Source of the DNA: Kingdonia uniflora
Taxonomy: Eukaryota; Streptophyta; Magnoliopsida; Ranunculales; Circaeasteraceae
Direction: 5' to 3'
Assembly: GCA_014058105.1 (NCBI GenBank)
Contig: JACGCM010001844.1
Location: 4,646,543 to 4,710,542, forward strand
Length of the DNA stretch: 64,000 nt
Shown here one piece after another: positions 57,560-64,000 of this stretch. Both the position numbers and the translations under genes were made by a program. Under the pieces are notes generated by a model that worked only from the letters and a program-made list of their open reading frames with translations, was not told where the DNA came from and ran no database searches. Each line of letters opens with the position of its first letter. The first letter of the stretch is position 1.

Positions 57560-57770
57560 TCTGATGCTGAGAAAGTGGCCCATGCTAAATGGGTTAAACC
57601 CAATAAAATGGAAAATCTTATCATTCGTTCTTCTGTCGATCTTATTATGCGGGGGCAGTATCGCTGAGAAATGTACTATAAAAGAACTGTTAGATGTCAT
57701 TAAGAAACAGTTCGAGGGTTCCGTAAGGGAAGGTAGTACAATAACTTATCTTAGCTTTTATCAGTGAAGT
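57560..57770 (+). pseudogene. Copia gag remnant
   Basis: A short frame with WKILSFVLLSILLCG (resembling the gag helix region) and LLDVIKKQFEGS, the gag motif before a conserved helix. The rest of gag is unreadable. Assignment depends on its place between primer site and integrase. Confidence 0.5.
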
Positions 57771-58139
57771 ATGACAGCAGTAAAAATGTCCACTCGCACA
57801 TTTATGTTTGCTTTGAATCTAATATGGTTGATGTTCCCACCAACTCGTGGTGGTTTGATTTTGGGGCAACTGTTCACATTTGAATTCTTCGCAGGGGTTC
57901 GTCAGCAGGCAGCCGGCAAGGCCTGAGGAGCAGGTTTCTTGGGAGTTGCTAGAAGCCTTCCTATGAGTTCATTGGCATTTTTCGCTTGTTTTAGACACGG
58001 GTGTTACTTTAGATTTGACAGGCACCTTTTATGTTCCTTCGATGAGATGATCTCTAGTTTCAATTTCTTGGTTACACTCTTTCAGTTTTTTTTCAATTTT
58101 AGACGTGGTGATTTTGAAATTCTTCATCATGATTCCATT

Positions 58140-59800
58140 ATTGGTTTCTGGTCTATGGTTAATGGGTTATATCGTCTATCTCTTGATCATTCATTGAGAC
58201 ATCTCTATTATATTATCTCTTGAGGCTAATATTTTATCTACTTCTAAACATTCTAGAGTTTCTCGGTAATCTTCGATGTTATGGCACAAACGACTATGAC
58301 ATATTTCTAGAAAAAGGTTAGAGATTGGTTTGAGATAGGGTTCTTGGGGTTTTAAACTTCTCTAATTTTAAGACTTGCGCCGATTGAATTCGTAGAAAAT
58401 TGACCAAGATCAGGAAATTAAATCTACTCATAGCACAAACCTTTTACAACTGATTCATACAGATATATGTAGACCTTTTCCTATTCTGTCTCGTGATGGT
58501 CATCGACATTTTATCACCTCATAATGATTTTTCTTGTTATACCTACAATTTCTTCTCCATCAGAAGTTTGAACACTTGATGTATTCAAGACTTTCCAGTT
58601 AGAGGTTGAAAAATAGTTAGATCGAAAGATCAAGGTTGTCCGGTCAGATCGATGAGGTGAGTATTATGGTGAGATCAATCAAGATGGTTAACATTCGAGA
58701 CCTTTCTATCAGTATTTAAAGGATCAGGGTATGTAACCCAGTACACTAACCCTGAATCACCAGAGCAGAACGGTGTTTATGGATACTGTAATCGAACTTA
58801 TCAGAACATGGTTTACAGTATGTTATGTTAGGTTACGGCTCAAAACAGAGGAAGTCATTCGAGCGAGTCATGAAGGTTCGAACGAGAGAGTTACGATGAA
58901 GTCATTCAAATGAGTCATGAAGTCATTCGAACGAAAAATGTAATGTTTGTTTAATTCTAAGTTCGTTCTGAAGGGGATTTATTCTAAAATGATGGTTTGT
59001 CTCGTGATGCGTACTTCGTTGATGATTTAATAGAGAGTCTATAAATATAGAGTGTGAGTTTAAAGCCTCTGTACACTGAGAGTTAGAAAGCCTTTATGGG
59101 TGTAAAAGAAACTTGAAATCTATAAGAGATGTAGCCTTTATGATAGACCTTGTAAAGAATTGGTCTTCAAGGAAGAATGTGGAAGGTGTTGTTCTCTTGG
59201 ATTTGATGGTGATAGGGGAAGTACATCTTGGTTGCTAAGATGAGAAATCAAGGAAGAGAGAAGATTGAAGAGTTTCAAGAAGAAGGTATGTAACATGGTC
59301 TTTGTTGAGGTAATCTTTAGATTCTTGATGGATCTCTTATATTCTTCTATCTCTTGTAAATCTATGTGAGGATATTGCGAGATTAGGGATTTCCATGTTT
59401 GCTAGAATCTCTTGAGGGCTGGGCTTGTAATGACTTGGATACATAATAGATTTCTAGCTTGATGGGGGGAGTAGCCTTAGGGTGAACCTCCAGCAAATAT
59501 TGTATTTGTGTGCATGTTATTTTGTTTCTAGCTTCTTGGTAGATATTTGTATGCCTTCAGGATAACGGATAAACCAAATTCGCTCATGGGGGGTATATTC
59601 CGCACGTTCGCCCCCAACAGTTATGTCATACAGATTAACCTGTGGATTGTGGGAAGAATACTACATTATTTAGTCTATATTCAGAATCGAGTTCCTTCTC
59701 GTTCTGTTCCTGTTAATCCTTATATATATGGACTGGGAGATATTCTAATCTTAATCACTTACGTGTTTGGGATTGTCCTGCCGAGGCAAATTATTTAACC
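58140..59800 (+). pseudogene. Copia gag-pre-integrase and integrase remnant, split by a solo LTR
   Basis: GFWSMVNGLYRLSLDHSLRH (about 58142) is the gag-pre-integrase block. LLQLIHTDICRPFPILSRDG (about 58440) is the integrase start with its first catalytic aspartate. After the solo LTR the frame goes on with VDCGKNTTLF-like text and VYIQNRVPSRSVPVNP (about 59670-59720), a standard integrase region. There are many stops. Confidence 0.75.
58826..59619 (+). mobile_element. Solo LTR inserted in the copia integrase
   Basis: Begins TGTTAGGTTACGGCTC and ends CGCCCCCAACA, with TG/CA ends and TGTT/AACA inverted tips. A 4-bp duplication GTTA flanks it (58822-58825 and 59620-59623), and the integrase coding sense is broken exactly there. 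A TATA box (TATAAATATAGAG, about 59039) suggests its own promoter in plus orientation. 794 bp, no gag or pol, so it is a solo LTR left by recombination or a small LTR element. Confidence 0.85.
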
Positions 59801-60259
59801 TGAATATCAAAAGTTAGATTCGAGGACTGTTAGTTATTTCTTCGTTGGTTTCCCAGAGAGATCAAAAGGATTTAAGTTTATTGTCCTTCTCGACCCATGA
59901 AGATTGTTGAGTGTGCTCAGGCTCATTTCATAGAGGAGGGAGATCATTTTACCATACTATTCATTGAGCGGTTGTCTTTGAGGAGGGTTCGGAACTCAGA
60001 GTCCAACTACTATTCCGATTAGTGTATTATGCTTCCGCGTTTATCTGATATTGACATTGTGACGGTATGGTTCCAGACCTAGTTCCAAAAACCCGTCGTA
60101 ACACGGTTCTCCCTCAGATTTTTCCTCTACCGCTCATGTTCAACTTCCATCGTTCCACCTCCAACTAGCTTCTTGCTCCTACTCGGCGATCCTTTAGAGA
60201 GAGGCATTCTGTATTTCTTTATATTATCATATTTACTCAATTGAAGGGGATTATTTGAT

Positions 60260-60720
60260 TTCCAGGATCCAGTATCTTTTAGTACGGCTATGGCTAGTAG
60301 TTTTGCCGATCAGCGGCGTAATGCCATGACGGAGGAGAGAGATTTTATGTCTCACAACTCTGTGTGGGAGTTGATACCTTTACATGATAGATCTTTAAGG
60401 CCAAACGTGATTCTGAAGGGAAGTGAGCATTTCAAAGCGAGACTTGTTACGAAGGGTTTCAAATAGCGTCCATGAATTGACTTTGATGAGACTTTCTCAC
60501 TAGTTTTGAAGAAGGATCCATTATGGACAATTTTGGCTCTTACGGCGCATTTTGACTTGGAACTTCATCAGATGGACGTCAAGACAGTTTTTCTTAAGGG
60601 CATCTTAACGAGGAGATTTATAGCACCAACTCAAAGGTTTTAAGACCGAAGAGAAGGTTTGACTATTTATAAGCTTAATCGCTCTATCTAGGTCTCAAGC
60701 ATGCGTTAGGCAGTGATGCC
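60260..60720 (+). pseudogene. Copia reverse transcriptase remnant
   Basis: ASRFADQRRNAMTEERDF, then VWELIPLHDRSLRPNVI, KARLVTKGFK, FDETFSLVLKKDPLWTILAL, then LELHQMDVKTVFLKG. This is the start and middle of a copia reverse transcriptase, with stops at about 60465-60480. The YxDD active site is not readable downstream. Confidence 0.8.
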
Positions 60721-61524
60721 TACAGTTTCAAGTGATTGTTTCGAACCACAATTTGTTAGTGCAAAATGGATCGTGTATATACATCAAGCAACATGGGAGT
60801 AGTATTGATTATTTTATATACTGCTACTACACTAGGATTCTTTATCCATGTAGGAGTATTCCCAGCTATTATTTTGGTCGACATTCAGATTTGATTTTGA
60901 TTATTTGCTGCTATTATATTTGGATCCGTTATTATATGTGTACATATCAGTTTAAATTATGCAATTGCAATTAAGTTTTAGATATATATGAGTAATTTAT
61001 CATTGACGGTTGTCTAAGTATCAAGTACCTATAGAGAATACTTAAAGGTTTCTTAAGTTTGTTTGGGCTGGATATGGGTAGGCTCCATATCCTTTAGCCT
61101 TCATTTCAATATGAGCGATGGTCTTCGCATGACGGTTATCTAAGTATTAAAATGACATGTGTCTAGTAAACATATATTGTAGAACACTAATGGAAATGTA
61201 TCAGCACATTATAGGTGTACATTTACTATTTATACGCTAAGTTTCACCAGTAAAAAATTACACTTGAAAGCTATTGAGGTTGCTTGCCCAATGTCACACG
61301 ATGAATTAGGCATGGTGCTCAAAGGCCTGCAAAAATTTATCCGTGACTGTGTGTTAGCCATCTTTGTAGCCGTAGAGTAACAGTCAACTTCGATGTAACA
61401 GTACCTTGACAAATTATTATGTGGTTTTTTTTGTTTTAAAGGATAGCCATCTACTATTCATAAAAAACTATGAATCAGGCTAGAAATATTTTTCTTAAAA
61501 TCAAGTTAGCGTCGGGTGGGAGAT

Positions 61525-61755
61525 TGTTGATTTTCCATCTATACCGTACTACTCAATGTTTAGCTTCCGGTTCACGAGTACACATGTTAATGGTCGTATA
61601 GGTGTTATTGGTTGTGCCAATGTTACACCAAGTAAAGGTTGTTGGGACCTAGTGTTTTTTTATTAGGGCTTGAGGGTATAATAGGAAGACACTCAAGCCC
61701 TATCAGGTTAAATAGAGGGTAAGTCCCCCTTGGAGGCACAAAAAGAAAGCCATCC
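61525..61755 (+). repeat. 3' LTR (5' part) of the copia element
   Basis: Starts TGTTGATTTTCC right after polypurine GGGTGGGAGA. It matches 55520-55740 and then loses similarity at about 61735-61755. The remainder was lost or replaced. Confidence 0.8.
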
Positions 61756-64000
61756 CATTTGGGAAAATTCAAAAATAAAGAACAACTAATCTTCAACAAA
61801 AGAAAACCAATTACCGAACCAAGCAAGGAGGCGCGCAAGCGCTTCTTGAAGATAGTCGAAGCCTCCCCAAGGTGAAAGAGAACTCAGCAGCACTATCTCC
61901 AGGATTCAACCAAGCTAGACCCATTCTATCGTTATGTGCTTGCACTGCACAGAGTGATCAAGTTTATTTCACTTTTCCTAATGCCCAAAAAAAACGAAAA
62001 GAAAGGAAATTTAGAAAGAAAAGAACTAGTTAGTTTTCTCTGTGTGTCTTCCTCACTAAAAGAACTCTATAAATAAGAGTTTAAAAAATGTCCAGTCTAA
62101 AACTACTAATTAATACATAAGTATTAATATCAATAAGTCACACTTAACCCCAATAATGATATAACCAGTACAGACTCTAACAGACATAGAAGTCCAAGAG
62201 GTTGTCTGTTCCAGACCAAGTCCACAAGCCCATGCCCCACGACGCGGAAAGCGTACAAAGTGCTAAGTACGCCTAATAAAATGCCAAAAAATGCCTAAAG
62301 GCCCTCAAACGCCTATTCGCCCACCGCGCGAGCGCCGAGTGCGAGTCACGCTCGATGCGAAGCATCTCGCAAGCGTGCACACACTCCTAGAGTAGATTTT
62401 AAATCCAACTAAGAAATTACTTTTTATTTCTAATGTGGGGTAAAACATTTAAAACATCATTTTAATGTTAAAACCAATTCCAACAATCCCCACTTGTTTT
62501 AATTTAAAAATAACAAACATATTCCCCTCAAGTTTAAATAAACCAAAAAACAAATAAATAAAAATTTGGCATAAAGGTAAATCATGTGCATATGTTAGGT
62601 GTCTTGTGGACTGGAGCTATACATTGTAAAACATGTCAAAGTTTATCCTGTCAAAAAGTAGTGGAGTGCCCTGAACTAAAATTAACAGAAGATATTAGTA
62701 GATTTAAGCCTTGAATAATAATCATATTTGATAAACATGAGATGTCATGCACACATAATTTTTAGAGAAACAAAAAACTTTTGAGCTCAGCACTTTAAAG
62801 TTGTGCTTAATCCTTTCTACTAAGTGCTCTAGAGACAGTCTGTTATCTCATAAGAACTGACTAGATTCCACACTTAGAGAGGTCAGTTTACGAAGAGTGA
62901 TCTGTAAACACTCCAATCCAAATGAATCTTTTAAAATCATTAAGAGAACAATCCCACCTTAACCGTTTTACAGAATAAAAATACTAGAACCATAGGAATA
63001 GGGCTTTTAATAAAGAGAAGTGCTAACTACAAATTGTTAACTCATAAGTTTGTTTTCCCATTAATCTCTACAGGTTGGGCTTCCTCTTGAGAAAACCTGT
63101 ATAGACTTTCAATCCCATTCCTTTCGATGTCAAACTAATCATGTCTCTCCCAAGGCCTTCGATAAAGGATCAACCAAATTTCTTTGGACTTACATATGAA
63201 CGGTCATGACTCCGTTCTTAATAATCCCCCCTGACATGATTATGTTTTAGACGAATCTGTCTTGATTTCCATTATAAGTCTCGTTGTATGCTCGCAGCAA
63301 TGTAGCTGATTATCACAATAGATTGTGATTGCTGACACATGCTTTTCAAGAGGGAATATCAAACAACACTGATTTCAGCCATCGACCTCTTCTCCACAGA
63401 AGATAGACTAATAAACTCTGATTCCATAGAGGAATGAGTTATGGATATTTACTTTTTGGATCTCCAGGAGATCGCACCTCCAACTAAGGAAAATCTATGT
63501 AGTAACCGATTTGACTCGTCTGGATCGAGTTCCAAGTCGCATCACAGTACCATTCAAGTACAACTGGATGTATCCCATAATGTATCCCATAGCCCATGTA
63601 CACTTAAGGTACCTTAAAACTCTGTATAGGCATCCAATGCTCTCTTTACTGTGTTATTTGTGTACCTGCTCAATTTGCCAATGCATATGCAAGATCGGGT
63701 CTTGTACAATGCATAGCATACATTAAACTACCAATGATTTGGGGAGTACTCAAGTTAAGCTATAGGTTTATCTGCATATTCTGTAACTTTATGCTTTGAT
63801 CAAATGGAGTAGGAGAAGGCTTAGACTCTATTAATTAATCTTCGCAGAACCTTCTTGATGTATTTGGATTGCGTAAGAGCTATCCCATTGTTGTTCCTGA
63901 TAATTCAATTCCCATAATTATATCAGCCTCGCCAAGATCCTCCATATTAAACATTGAAAACAAGAAATTTTAGCATTTATGACTTGGTCATTGTCGGTTC
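61756..64000 (-). mobile_element. Third copia element, - strand, 3' part only
   Basis: The polypurine tract on the minus strand is ACAAGTGGGGAT (62486-62497), directly followed by an LTR start TGTTGGAATTGG (62485 going left). Right of it lie RNase H and reverse transcriptase remnants up to the window end. The left LTR edge is not fixed; it may meet the previous copia element near 61756. A GC-rich stretch (62230-62390) has GCGCGAGCG and CGCAAGCG motifs. Confidence 0.75.
63100..63990 (-). pseudogene. Copia reverse transcriptase end and RNase H, decayed
   Basis: Right to left the minus strand reads FNMEDLGEADIIMGIELSGT (about 63950-63890), GSLMYAMHCTRPDLAYAL (about 63720), then RNase H pieces: GAISWRSKK (about 63475), SSMESEFISLSSVEK (about 63425), AITIYCDNQ-like text (about 63325), and QIRLKHNHVRG followed by a VSPK-like end (about 63255-63190). 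The order and motifs fit copia. Stops and shifts are frequent. It continues beyond the window. Confidence 0.8.

Larger units (their letters stand above)
55520..61755 (+). mobile_element. Decayed Ty1/copia retrotransposon, + strand
   Basis: The 5' LTR is 55520-55896 (TGTTGGATTTTC...CCTACA), followed by primer site TGGTATCAG (55899). gag, integrase and reverse transcriptase pieces come next in copia order. A polypurine tract (GGGTGGGAGA) precedes the 3' LTR at 61525. The coding region is full of stops and shifts. A solo LTR of another element (58826-59619) sits in the integrase. The 3' LTR keeps only about 230 bp of homology before changing into unrelated sequence. Confidence 0.85.

Noticed and set aside
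61756..62485. Complete LTR of the third copia element
   Set aside because: Only the inner edge at 62485 next to the polypurine tract is clear; the outer edge cannot be fixed without a second copy.

Overview
This is plant nuclear DNA, almost certainly from a eudicot. It is AT-rich, its genes are split by GT-AG introns, its proteins are plant types (a PORR organelle splicing factor, a plant-length MOB1, plant ATAD3), and it is crowded with plant transposable elements. I cannot name the species from the sequence alone. There is no operon, CRISPR array or bacterial feature. I recognised no tRNA or rRNA gene.

Four genes look intact. (1) ATAD3-type AAA ATPase, + strand, 15954-22462, 8 exons, 608 aa. 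(2) A small two-exon gene of unknown function, - strand, 30261-32710, 129 aa. (3) A single-exon PORR-domain protein, - strand, 44103-45611. (4) MOB1 kinase activator, - strand, 46774-51470, 7 exons, 215 aa. The exon chains of ATAD3 and MOB1 were traced base by base and join in frame with the expected family lengths. Broken host-like genes are a BPG2-type GTPase C-terminus (36448-37120, -), a FAR1-related sequence (about 33640-34610, -) and a chloroplast HSP70 C-terminus carried inside a transposon (about 12510-12898, +).

Layout. 1-3200: small DNA transposons, including a 52-bp palindromic tandem array. 3332-15714: one LTR retrotransposon (- strand) split by two later insertions, a hAT element (6845-11341, itself holding a LINE fragment) and a PIF/Harbinger element (12016-15424) that lies inside the retroelement's 5' LTR. 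15954-22462: ATAD3, with a Mutator-type MITE in intron 4. 22684-28093: a second LTR element, filled by a long-TIR element and a hAT-type element. 28589-29639: a degraded caulimovirus-like insertion between short direct repeats. 30-37 kb: the small gene, the FAR1 relic, a second copy of the palindrome-rich family, and the BPG2 relic. 37.4-43.3 kb: an LTR fragment and a fairly well preserved Ty1/copia element (- strand). 44-51.5 kb: PORR and MOB1 genes. 52.7-54.8 kb: two non-autonomous hAT elements whose ends match the transposase-bearing hAT at 6845. 55.5-61.8 kb: a decayed copia element (+) carrying a solo LTR. 61.8-64 kb: a third copia element (-) that runs off the window.

The host genes do not form a pathway block. 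ATAD3 and PORR point to mitochondria or organelles, and MOB1 to Hippo/NDR kinase signalling. They are separate genes isolated by transposon insertions. The least explained sequence is the family with TCGACAA palindromes (1-1245, 35296-36210, and arrays within 24400-25560), which may be an undescribed transposon family with arrayed protein-binding sites.
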